DNA of 62,580 nucleotides from Prevotella sp. (GTDB lineage: Bacteria; Bacteroidota; Bacteroidia; Bacteroidales; Bacteroidaceae): the NCBI GenBank assembly GCA_017395215.1, contig JAFPVW010000079.1, positions 1-62,580 of the forward strand, given 5' to 3'. Positions within the stretch are counted from its first letter, which is position 1; every line of letters begins with the position of its first letter. Below are positions 26,133-34,023 of the stretch, in pieces. The notes beneath the pieces were generated by a model. It ran no database searches, was not told where the DNA came from, and saw only the letters and a list, made by a program, of their open reading frames with translations. A program made the position numbers and the translations under genes.

Positions 26133-28679
26133 ATGAACAAAAAACTACTGACAATGGCCCTGGCGGCACTCTGTTCCATTGGTGTTGCGGCTCAGTCCAC
26201 AGACTCTTGTACCGTATTCATATATTCGCCCGGACAGAGCGCCGGACTGCACCTCGCCGTCGGCGGCGAAGACTCGTGGCGCGACGTCGGACAGCTCTGT
26301 GGCAGCGACTACGGCACGTGGGGCGCCGAGAAGCGCATGCACCACCCCTCGGTCTGCCGCGCCGCCGACGGCACGTGGCGCCTGGTGTTCCAGGTCAACG
26401 ACCGTGCGCCGCTCTTCGCCGCTGCCTACAGTCGCGACCTCGTCAACTGGCGGCCGCAGGACTATCCCATCATGACCACCGCCAAATGTCTTGAGCCGGT
26501 CGTCTTCCCCAATCCCGACGGGACGTTCGATATCTATTACAAATCGCCGCAGGGCAAGCGCTGGACGTCGGCCACGCCAAACTTCCGCGACTTCACCCCC
26601 GACCAAGCCAGCGAAATCAGCGACGACGCCTGGATACGCGACACGGCCACCGTCGGCGGCAAACTCTATGAGGGCAACTGCTTCGAGATTTCCTCGGCGG
26701 AATGGTCGAAAATCGACGGCTTCTTCAAACAGCGCGCCACTGACGCCCGCCTCTCAGCCGAGCGCATGCACGACGACGCCACGCCCAACAGTGCGCTCAG
26801 CGGTTTTGCCGCTGAGACCACCCTCCGGGCCACGCTGACCGTCGACCAGAGCCGCCAGAAGCCCATCAGCGACAAGCTCATCGGCATCTTCTTCGAAGAC
26901 ATCAGCTATGCCGCCGACGGCGGCCTCTACGCCGAGCTCATCCAGAACCGCGACTTCGAATACAGCAGCCGCGACCGCCGCGAATGGACCGCCACCACCG
27001 CCTGGCGCTCTCAGCGTCCCTTAGAGATTGCCACCGAGAACCCGCTCAGCAAGAACAATCCGCACTACGCCCTGTTGTGGCCGAAAGACACCCTCTGGAA
27101 CGAGGGCTGGGACGGCATCGCCGTGGAGAAGGGTAAGAAGTACGACTTCTCGATGTACGTACTGGGCGGCGGTCAGAAGCAGGACTTTATTATTCTGCTC
27201 GTCGGCGAGGACGGTACTGTGCTTGCCAAGAGTAAACTGAAGACGGCGGCTGGTGCTTGGACGCAGTATGCCACCGTGCTCACCGCCAAAGGCAGCAATG
27301 CCAAAGCCCGGCTGGCCATCGTGCCGCTGAAGGCTGCTCACGTGGGTGTCGACATGATTTCTCTCTTCCCGCAGGAGACCTTCATGGGGCGCAAGAACGG
27401 CTTGCGCCGCGACCTGGCACAGGTGATTGCCGACCTGAAGCCGAAGTTCGTGCGCTTCCCCGGCGGTTGCATGACTCACGGTCAGGGACTGGAGAACATC
27501 TACCACTGGAACGAGACCGTCGGCCCGCTGCAGGACCGCAAGCCCGACTTCAACATCTGGCACTACCACCAGACGCGCGGACTGGGCTTCTATGAGTACT
27601 TCCAGTTCTGTGAGGACATCGGTGCCGAACCGCTGCCCGTGCTGGCTGCCGGCGTGCCCTGCCAGAACTCCGTCGCCGACGCCCGCGGCATCGGCGGACA
27701 GCAGGGCGGCATTCCGATGGACCAGATGCCGGCCTACATCCAGGAACTGCTCGACCTCATAGACTGGGCCAACGGCGACCCCGCCACCAGCGAGTGGGCC
27801 CGCAAGCGCGCCGAGGCCGGTCACCCCGCGCCCTTTAACCTTAAATATATAGGTATAGGCAACGAGGACATCATTGGCACCGTCTTCGAGGAGCGCTACA
27901 CGATGATTGCCCGCGCTATCCGCGCCAAATATCCCGACATCAAGATATGCGGCACCGTGGGCCCCTTCCACACGCCGAGTGCCGACTACCAGGAGGGTTG
28001 GGACTTTACCCGCCGCAACCCTGACCTGCAATATATGGTCGACGAGCACTACTACGAGTCGACGGGCTGGTTCATGCACCACCGCGACTACTACGACAAA
28101 TATTCAAGAGAAGCCCCCTCGGGGGCAGTAGGGGGGGCTACAAAGGTGTACCTTGGCGAGTGGGCCGCCTCGACCAACGTGAAGCGCCCCAACGTGGAGA
28201 CGGCACTGGCCGAAGCTCTCTACCTGACCGACATCGAGCGCAACGGCGACGTGGTCGAGATGACCAGCTACGCCCCGATGCTCTGTAAGGATGGCCACTC
28301 GAACTGGAACCCCGACATGATCTACTTCTCGAACACCGAGGTGCGCCCAACACCGGCCTACCATGTGCAGCGCCTCTTCTCCGTCTACGGCGGCGACACG
28401 TATGTCAATTCAAGATTGACAATTGACAATTCAAAACTCGCCCACCGCCTCGGTGCCAGCGTTGTTCGCAACAGCAAGACCGGCAAAACCTACGTCAAGC
28501 TGGTCAACGCCCTCCCCGTCTCGTTAGAGCTGACCGTCAACGGCCTCAGCATCCCCGCCGCCGCCCGTACTGAAGGCTTCGAGGGCAAGCCCGAAGACCG
28601 CCGCCTCGACATCAAGACCGGCGAGGCCGGCACCGCCATCGTCCTCCCGCCCTATTCCTTCCGCGCCATCGAACTCTAA
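26133..28679 (+). CDS. GH51 alpha-L-arabinofuranosidase with N-terminal GH43-like module
   Basis: 848 residues. Signal peptide 1-20; a partial five-bladed-propeller-like module (about 27-200: MHHPSVCRAADGTWRLVFQ, LEPVVFPNPDGTFDIYYKS); then a GH51 enzyme starting near 232, with acid/base Glu578 in IGIGNED and nucleophile Glu676 in KVYLGEWAA. It removes arabinofuranosyl side groups from arabinan or arabinoxylan. A repeat-derived insert (REAPSGAVGGA, ~660-670) ends only a few residues before the nucleophile strand, and a second tract (SRLTIDNSKL, ~758-768) lies in the C-terminal sandwich. First gene of a three-gene operon; the GH51b start is 12 nt downstream. Confidence 0.92.
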   Translation: MNKKLLTMALAALCSIGVAAQSTDSCTVFIYSPGQSAGLHLAVGGEDSWRDVGQLCGSDYGTWGAEKRMHHPSVCRAADGTWRLVFQVNDRAPLFAAAYSRDLVNWRPQDYPIMTTAKCLEPVVFPNPDGTFDIYYKSPQGKRWTSATPNFRDFTPDQASEISDDAWIRDTATVGGKLYEGNCFEISSAEWSKIDGFFKQRATDARLSAERMHDDATPNSALSGFAAETTLRATLTVDQSRQKPISDKLIGIFFEDISYAADGGLYAELIQNRDFEYSSRDRREWTATTAWRSQRPLEIATENPLSKNNPHYALLWPKDTLWNEGWDGIAVEKGKKYDFSMYVLGGGQKQDFIILLVGEDGTVLAKSKLKTAAGAWTQYATVLTAKGSNAKARLAIVPLKAAHVGVDMISLFPQETFMGRKNGLRRDLAQVIADLKPKFVRFPGGCMTHGQGLENIYHWNETVGPLQDRKPDFNIWHYHQTRGLGFYEYFQFCEDIGAEPLPVLAAGVPCQNSVADARGIGGQQGGIPMDQMPAYIQELLDLIDWANGDPATSEWARKRAEAGHPAPFNLKYIGIGNEDIIGTVFEERYTMIARAIRAKYPDIKICGTVGPFHTPSADYQEGWDFTRRNPDLQYMVDEHYYESTGWFMHHRDYYDKYSREAPSGAVGGATKVYLGEWAASTNVKRPNVETALAEALYLTDIERNGDVVEMTSYAPMLCKDGHSNWNPDMIYFSNTEVRPTPAYHVQRLFSVYGGDTYVNSRLTIDNSKLAHRLGASVVRNSKTGKTYVKLVNALPVSLELTVNGLSIPAAARTEGFEGKPEDRRLDIKTGEAGTAIVLPPYSFRAIEL
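28112..28139. repeat. CCCCCTCGGGGG-type element in GH51a
   Basis: Hairpin AGCCCCCTCGGGGG followed by CAGTAGGGGGGGCT; encodes EAPSGAVGGA in frame just upstream of the nucleophile strand. Contains a run of seven G (28131-28137). Confidence 0.8.
28405..28437. repeat. In-frame TTGACAATTGACAATT tract in GH51a
   Basis: Tandem TTGACAA units encoding NSRLTIDNSKL in the C-terminal beta-sandwich domain. Confidence 0.75.
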
Positions 28680-28691
28680 AACCCCATAACA

Positions 28692-31172
28692 ATGAAACAG
28701 AAAAACTTCCTCCTCATCGCCTGTTGGCTGTGCTGCGGCGCCGCCGCAGCCCAAGTCACCATCGACATCGACGCCAACCAGCGCGGCCCCAGAATCAGCC
28801 CCACCCACTACGGCATCTTCTTCGAAGACATCAACCACGCCGCCGACGGCGGCCTCTACGCCGAGCTCATCCGCAACCGCTCCTTCGAGGACGGCCCCCG
28901 CTACGGTGCCCCCGCCGACATGCAGGCCTGGTCAACCTATGCTGTGTCCCCGTCGCAGCTCACCGCCCGCCTCGTCCAGCCGTCGAAGAAGACGCCCCTG
29001 CTGAACAGCGTCCAGCAGAACGCCCTCGAGCTGACCATCAATGCCACGGCGGCACAGCCCGTCTGCCTCGTCAACGAGGGCTTCTGGGGCATCAACACCG
29101 TACAGGGCCGCACCTACCGCCTCAGCTTCTGGGCAAAGGGAAAATATAAGGGCAGTATCAAGGCCGTGCTGAAAGCCCACGAAGCCCACAAAGCCCCCCC
29201 TACGGCCCCCGAGGGGGCTTCTATACTGGCTGAAGCTATTGTGTCCCCCTCGGGGGACGAAAGGGGGGCCTCTTGGCGCAAGTACACCGCCGAGCTGACC
29301 GCCACCGGCAACGACCCGCAGGCGCAGTTCGCCCTCGTCTTCGACGGCAAGGGCACGTTGCAGCTGGATGTCGTCAGCCTCTTCCCGCCGACGTTCAAGA
29401 ACCGCGAGAACGGCCTGCGCCCCGACCTGGCCCAGATGCTCTTCGAGATGCACCCCAAGTTCATGCGCTTCCCCGGCGGCTGCTTCGTCGAGGGCCAGAT
29501 CTCGCCTGAGAACGCCTTCCGCTGGGAGCGCACCATAGGCCCCATTGAGGAGCGCCCCGGCCACTGGAACGTCAACTGGGGCTACCGCACCACCGACGGC
29601 ATTGGTTTCCACGAATACTTGCAGATGGCTGAAGACCTCGGTGCCAAGCCCCTCTACGTGGTGAATGTCGGACTGTGGCACGGCGGCATGACGCCCGTAG
29701 ACTCGCTGCAGCCGTGGATTGACGAGACGCTGGCCGCCCTGGAGTATGCCAACGGTCCGGTGACGTCGAAGTACGGCGCCCTGCGCGCCAAGAACGGCCA
29801 TCCGGCTCCGTTCAACATCGAGTACTTAGAGATTGGCAACGAGAACAACCAGCCCGACCCCCGCCAGCAGAGCGACCACTACTACGACCGCTTCAAGCTG
29901 TTCAAGGAGCAGATACTGAAGAAGTACCCGAAGATGCACCTTATTGGCAATGTCGCTGCCTGGGGCACCGACACGCCGACGTGGGACAGCCAGGAGAGCG
30001 TCGAACTCCTCGACGAGCACTACTACCGCAACCCGGCCTGGTTTGCCGACAACTTCCACAAGTACGACACCTACGACCGCCGCGGACCGAAGATCTACGT
30101 CGGCGAGTATGCCGTGACCAGCGGCTTCGGCAACCTGGGCAACATGAACGCCGCCCTCGGCGAGGCCGTCTACATGATGGGCATGGAGAACAACAGCGAC
30201 ATCGTGCCGCTGAACAGCTACGCCCCCATCTTCGTCAACGAGAACGACGCCCGCTGGCGCCCCGACATGATACGCTTCTCGTCGAGCCGCGTCATGGGTA
30301 CGCCGTCGTACTACGTACAGATGCTCATGCCCCGCAACATCGGCACGCAGGTGGTGAAGGTCAGCCAGACCAACCCCTACACGGGCATCGTCAAGCCCAT
30401 CACGCCAAAGCAGAGCCGCGTGGGCTACTCGGCGTGGGGCACAGAGGCCAGCTATACCCACTGCGAGCCGCTGCCCAAGAGTGGCAAGCCAGAGATCGTC
30501 AGCGGCAAGTGGGAGATAAACGACGACGTCCTGCAGCATAAGGGCCGTATGGAGGCCCCGCTGGCCGTCTGCCGTCAGACCATCGACAGCGATCACTATA
30601 CCATCAAGTGTCGTGCCCGCAAGGACAACGGCCACGAAGGCTTCATCATCGTGTTCAACTACGTTGACGAGCAGAACTACTGCTGGCTGAACTTCGGCGG
30701 ATGGGGCAACAGCCAGCACGCCATCGAGCAGATCAGCAGCGGCGGCAAGATTCAGGCCGACATCAAGCCCGGCCGCGTCGAGACGGGCCGCTGGTACGAC
30801 GTGACGCTGACCGTCAGCGGCGACAGCGTCAAGGCCTGGCTCGACAGCGACCTCATCTTCGACACCGTGCTGAAGCGTAACACGTCGCTCGGCGTCTTCT
30901 CGTCAGCCACCATCGACGAGGCTACGGGCGAGCTCATCGTCAAGGTGGTGAACTCACAGGAGGAGGGCACCACGGCCCGCCTGAACCTGAAGAACTTCGA
31001 CGTCAGGAGCGCCAAGCTCATCCGTCTGCGCGCCAACAGCGGTGAGGACGAGAACACGCTGCTGCAACCCACCAACATCAGTCCCACGGAGCACGAGCTG
31101 TCGCCGGAGTGCAACAGCATCGACGTGGAGTTGCCCGCCTACTCGCTAAACATTATCAGAATCAAGAAATAA
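28692..31172 (+). CDS. GH51 alpha-L-arabinofuranosidase with carbohydrate-binding domains
   Basis: 826 residues with signal peptide (1-21). The GH51 core opens at ISPTHYGIFFEDINHAADGGLYAELI, interrupted by a CBM4/9-like sandwich (about 75-240), then the barrel with acid/base Glu384 in EIGNENN and nucleophile Glu472 in KIYVGEYAV. A C-terminal concanavalin-like region (about 620-740; GHEGFIIVFNYVDEQNYCWLNFGGWGN) may bind glycan. A ~30-residue repeat-encoded segment (HEAHKAPPTAPEG...SPSGDERGAS, ~163-193) interrupts the CBM. Second of three operon genes; the GH105 start follows its stop after 3 nt. Probably shares arabinan side-chain removal with GH51a. Confidence 0.93.
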   Translation: MKQKNFLLIACWLCCGAAAAQVTIDIDANQRGPRISPTHYGIFFEDINHAADGGLYAELIRNRSFEDGPRYGAPADMQAWSTYAVSPSQLTARLVQPSKKTPLLNSVQQNALELTINATAAQPVCLVNEGFWGINTVQGRTYRLSFWAKGKYKGSIKAVLKAHEAHKAPPTAPEGASILAEAIVSPSGDERGASWRKYTAELTATGNDPQAQFALVFDGKGTLQLDVVSLFPPTFKNRENGLRPDLAQMLFEMHPKFMRFPGGCFVEGQISPENAFRWERTIGPIEERPGHWNVNWGYRTTDGIGFHEYLQMAEDLGAKPLYVVNVGLWHGGMTPVDSLQPWIDETLAALEYANGPVTSKYGALRAKNGHPAPFNIEYLEIGNENNQPDPRQQSDHYYDRFKLFKEQILKKYPKMHLIGNVAAWGTDTPTWDSQESVELLDEHYYRNPAWFADNFHKYDTYDRRGPKIYVGEYAVTSGFGNLGNMNAALGEAVYMMGMENNSDIVPLNSYAPIFVNENDARWRPDMIRFSSSRVMGTPSYYVQMLMPRNIGTQVVKVSQTNPYTGIVKPITPKQSRVGYSAWGTEASYTHCEPLPKSGKPEIVSGKWEINDDVLQHKGRMEAPLAVCRQTIDSDHYTIKCRARKDNGHEGFIIVFNYVDEQNYCWLNFGGWGNSQHAIEQISSGGKIQADIKPGRVETGRWYDVTLTVSGDSVKAWLDSDLIFDTVLKRNTSLGVFSSATIDEATGELIVKVVNSQEEGTTARLNLKNFDVRSAKLIRLRANSGEDENTLLQPTNISPTEHELSPECNSIDVELPAYSLNIIRIKK
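29192..29271. repeat. CCCCCGAGGGGG-type element, paired, in GH51b
   Basis: Inverted arms 29192-29220 and 29241-29271, each with a CCCCCGAGGGGG or CCCCCTCGGGGG mini-hairpin and an outer GCCCCCC block, separated by ~20 nt. Translated in frame inside the carbohydrate-binding domain. Confidence 0.88.
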
Positions 31173-31175
31173 GCA

Positions 31176-32294
31176 ATGAGAAAACTACTCTTATCATTGA
31201 GCCTCTTCGCCGTGGCCACCGTGCAGGCGAAGCAGTGGACGCCTGACCAGGTGAAGGGCGTCATCCGGCAGGTGAATACCTACTGGCAACAGAACAACAA
31301 GGCCGAGGTGCGCTCCTTCTGGGACAACGCGGCCTACCACACCGGCAACATCGAGGTCTACAAGCTGCTGCAGGACCAGAAGATGCTCGACTACAGCATC
31401 CGCTGGGCCGAGCATAATGAGTGGAAGGGAGCCAAGGAGGCCGACCCTGCCAAGTGGAAGTACAAGAACTACGGCGAGGGCCAGGACTACGTCCTCTTCG
31501 GCGACTGGCAGATCTGCTTCCAGACGTACATCGACCTCTATAACATCAATAAGGACGAAAAACGTGTGGCCCGCGCCAAGGAGGTGATGGGCTACGAAGC
31601 CGACTCCGAGGCCAACGACTACTGGTGGTGGGCCGACGCCCTCTATATGGTCATGCCCGTGATGACGAAGATGTACAAGCTGACGGGCGACAAGAAGTAT
31701 CTCGACAAACTCTACGAGAACCTGCTCTACAGCGACGGCATCATGCTCGACAAGGAGACGGGACTCTACTTCCGCGACGGTAAGTACGTCTGGCCGAAGC
31801 ACAAGTCGGCTAACGGCAGGAAGGACTTCTGGGCACGAGGCGACGGATGGGTGCTCGCCGGACTGGCCAAGGTGCTGCAGGACATGCCTGAGTGGTACGT
31901 CCGCCAGCCCTTCTTTGTCGACAAGTACGTGGCGCTGGCCCGCGGCGTGGCCAAGCTCCAGCAGAAGGAGGGCTACTGGACGCGCTCGATGGCCGACCCC
32001 GACCACGCCCCCGGTCCCGAGACCTCGGGCACGGCCTTCTTCACCTACGGCCTGCTCTGGGGCGTCAACAACGGCTACCTGTCGAAGAAGGAGTTCAAGC
32101 CCGTCATCGACCGTGCCTGGCGCTACCTGACGGAGACCGCCCTTCAGTCGTCGGGCAAGGTGGGCTACGTGCAGCCCATCGGCGAGCGTGCCATTCCCGG
32201 CCAGACCGTCGACCAGAACAGCGAGGCCAACTTCGGCGTCGGCGCCTTCCTGCTCGCCGCTTGCGAATACGTAAGATATCTGCAAGGTCATTAA
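31176..32294 (+). CDS. GH105 unsaturated rhamnogalacturonyl/glucuronyl hydrolase
   Basis: 372 residues, signal peptide 1-18, a single (alpha/alpha)6 barrel. Motifs: WWWADALYMVMPVMTKM with the likely catalytic Asp, DFWARGDGWVLAGLAKVL, and SGTAFFTYGLLWGVNNGYL. Hydrolyses the unsaturated uronic acid left by pectin lyases, usually on rhamnogalacturonan oligosaccharides. It ends the arabinan/pectin operon; a strong terminator follows. Confidence 0.92.
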   Translation: MRKLLLSLSLFAVATVQAKQWTPDQVKGVIRQVNTYWQQNNKAEVRSFWDNAAYHTGNIEVYKLLQDQKMLDYSIRWAEHNEWKGAKEADPAKWKYKNYGEGQDYVLFGDWQICFQTYIDLYNINKDEKRVARAKEVMGYEADSEANDYWWWADALYMVMPVMTKMYKLTGDKKYLDKLYENLLYSDGIMLDKETGLYFRDGKYVWPKHKSANGRKDFWARGDGWVLAGLAKVLQDMPEWYVRQPFFVDKYVALARGVAKLQQKEGYWTRSMADPDHAPGPETSGTAFFTYGLLWGVNNGYLSKKEFKPVIDRAWRYLTETALQSSGKVGYVQPIGERAIPGQTVDQNSEANFGVGAFLLAACEYVRYLQGH

Positions 32295-32318
32295 TATTAC
32301 CTGTCATGATACTGGAAG

Positions 32319-32357
32319 CGCTTCCTTGCTGTCATCGCTTTTGTCAGCAAGGAAGCG
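32319..32357 (+). terminator. Terminator after the GH105 gene
   Basis: Perfect 13-bp stem CGCTTCCTTGCTG / CAGCAAGGAAGCG with a 13-nt loop, followed by ATGCTTTTATATAAA. It lies 24 nt after the GH105 stop. Otherwise the 145-bp gap up to the sigma factor gene holds only AT-rich sequence with no clear TAnnTTTG box. Confidence 0.8.
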
Positions 32358-32439
32358 ATGCTTTTATATAAAAATATTCGCAATCATTGCAATGTTTTTC
32401 CATCTTGTGTGTATATATAGGTAGAAGACAAAGCCAAAA

Positions 32440-32979
32440 ATGGAACAAGATTCAACCATCCTGATTAGCAACCTGCGACAGCGCAAGCCTGCCGCCTGCC
32501 AACAATTGCTCACAGAGTATGGTCCGGCGGTGTTTCGCATGGTACAACGCATCGTAACGCGCCGCGAGGATGCCGAAGAGGTCTATCAGGATGTGTTTGT
32601 CAAGGCCCTGCGCGGCATCGAGGGCTATAATCCCCGTCAGGCGTCGCTCGCTACATGGCTGGGCCGCATTGCCTACCACGAGTCGCTCAACTTCGTACGC
32701 GGCAAGAAGCCCGACATCGTCTATATGGACGACAGCGAGCTGGGCATCGACACGCTGGAGGCCCCCGACGATGCCCCGCCTGACGAACAGACCATCCGTC
32801 AGCTGGAACAAGCTCTGGCAATGCTGCCGTCCCACGAGCAGGCCATCGTCAGCATGTTCTACTACGACAACCAGAGCCTTGCCGACATTGCATTCGTCAC
32901 AGGCTCTATTCCCTCTACCGTCGGCTCACAGTTGAGCCGTATCCGCAAGAAACTCTACCGAATCATCAAAACGCTCTGA
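32440..32979 (+). CDS. ECF-type RNA polymerase sigma factor
   Basis: 179 residues with the sigma-70 region 2 (YGPAVFRMVQRIVTRREDAEEVYQDVFVKAL) and region 4 (LPSHEQAIVSMFYYDNQSLADIAFVTGSIPSTVGSQLSRIRKKLYR). Directs RNA polymerase to a small set of promoters. The next gene, 3 nt downstream, encodes a membrane protein with anti-sigma-like topology, so this is probably a paired surface-stress or signal-response switch. No FecR-type domain or TonB receptor is present, so it is not a standard CAZyme-locus sigma. Confidence 0.92.
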   Translation: MEQDSTILISNLRQRKPAACQQLLTEYGPAVFRMVQRIVTRREDAEEVYQDVFVKALRGIEGYNPRQASLATWLGRIAYHESLNFVRGKKPDIVYMDDSELGIDTLEAPDDAPPDEQTIRQLEQALAMLPSHEQAIVSMFYYDNQSLADIAFVTGSIPSTVGSQLSRIRKKLYRIIKTL

Positions 32980-32982
32980 ACA

Positions 32983-34005
32983 ATGAACGACATCAAAAAC
33001 GACAAGAACCTGCGCGAGGCTGTCAGCCGACGGGAGCAACAGTTGCCGCCCATACCTGATGACCTGAATGAAAGGGTGATGCAGAGCCTCGTTGAGCCCG
33101 AAACGGCTCCAAAGTCTCGCCGACTGTGGGTCTATGCCGCTGTAGCCGCTGCCGCCAGCATCGCCATGCTGATAGTTTTTAACTGGGGCAAGCAGCAGAA
33201 TCCGCAGGAGCCCGTCGTGGCACAGCAGAGTCCGCGACATCTAGCCAGCCCAGTCAGCGCAACCATCGTCTACCCAGAGGCCGTGCCCGACGAGCAGCCA
33301 GAGGAAAAGCCCGTATCGGCACTCAGCGAGGATACGCCTCAGCAGGCTGAGCCGGCATCAACGGAGGATGTCAGCCCCCACCAATCTCCCCTCGAAGAAG
33401 AGGCTCCCCCTCTTTGGGAGGGGGCGGGGGGGGAGGCTGAGCCCTTCTTCATTGCCTCCACATCCTATATGGTCACGCACAGGAACTACAGAGGCAGCCT
33501 CGCCACGTCGGAATCTGAGGAAGGCTCTGCAATCCAATTGTCGACGAAAACGGTATCACAGAACCGTCCCCAGAGACCCCAGATTCCCCTTCGTAAGCTG
33601 ACGAAGAAAGAAAGGAAACAGGTGGCAGTGCTCGGTGCCATTGCCACGAAGCGGTGGCATATCGACATCAGTTCGATGAACACCCTGCGCTATGGGTCGC
33701 GAGCAGTGACGTCTGACTTCTATCTGGAACTGCGAGGCGACACACTGCGTAGCTACCTGCCCTATCTGGGTGATGCCCATATGCCGACGATGTCGCCGTC
33801 GATAGGCCTGAACTTTGAGGAGCCTGTGCTGACCTACAAGGAGAGCAAGCTGAAGAAGTACACACAGATTGACATCGACGTGAGAACCCGTGAGGACTCC
33901 TACCACTATGTGGTTGAAGTGTACGACAATGGTCAGGCTTATATCCGTGTACGCTCGATGAACCGCGACCCCATCAGTTTCGACGGCACATTGGAAATCG
34001 AATAA
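32983..34005 (+). CDS. Membrane-anchored anti-sigma-like protein with C-terminal DUF4251
   Basis: 340 residues. A ~45-residue cytosolic N-terminus (LREAVSRREQQLPPIPDDLNERVM), one transmembrane helix (about 48-66, WVYAAVAAAASIAMLIVF), a Pro/Glu-rich periplasmic linker (70-200), then a DUF4251-like domain (RWHIDISSMNTLRYGSRAVTSDFYLELRGDTL...) to the end. Topology and position 3 nt after an ECF sigma gene suggest a sigma regulator; there is no direct family match to known anti-sigma domains. The linker holds repeat-derived sequence (SPLEEEAPPLWEGAGGEAEP), and a run of eight G (33426-33433) makes slippage possible. Confidence 0.75.
   Translation: MNDIKNDKNLREAVSRREQQLPPIPDDLNERVMQSLVEPETAPKSRRLWVYAAVAAAASIAMLIVFNWGKQQNPQEPVVAQQSPRHLASPVSATIVYPEAVPDEQPEEKPVSALSEDTPQQAEPASTEDVSPHQSPLEEEAPPLWEGAGGEAEPFFIASTSYMVTHRNYRGSLATSESEEGSAIQLSTKTVSQNRPQRPQIPLRKLTKKERKQVAVLGAIATKRWHIDISSMNTLRYGSRAVTSDFYLELRGDTLRSYLPYLGDAHMPTMSPSIGLNFEEPVLTYKESKLKKYTQIDIDVRTREDSYHYVVEVYDNGQAYIRVRSMNRDPISFDGTLEIE
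33384..33438. repeat. GC-rich repeat element in the linker of the DUF4251 protein
   Basis: CTCCCCCTCTTTGGGAGGGGGCGG-type hairpin preceded by TCTCCCCTCGAAGAAGAGG. Translated in frame. Includes G8 at 33426-33433. Confidence 0.75.
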
Positions 34006-34023
34006 CTAAATACCAACCGACCT

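Noticed and set aside
26133-32294. Canonical polysaccharide utilisation locus
   Set aside because: No SusC/SusD pair or hybrid two-component regulator anywhere in the window; only a CAZyme operon can be claimed.
32358-32439. Promoter of the ECF sigma gene
   Set aside because: AT-rich and TATATATA present, but no TAnnTTTG box, so no site is claimed.
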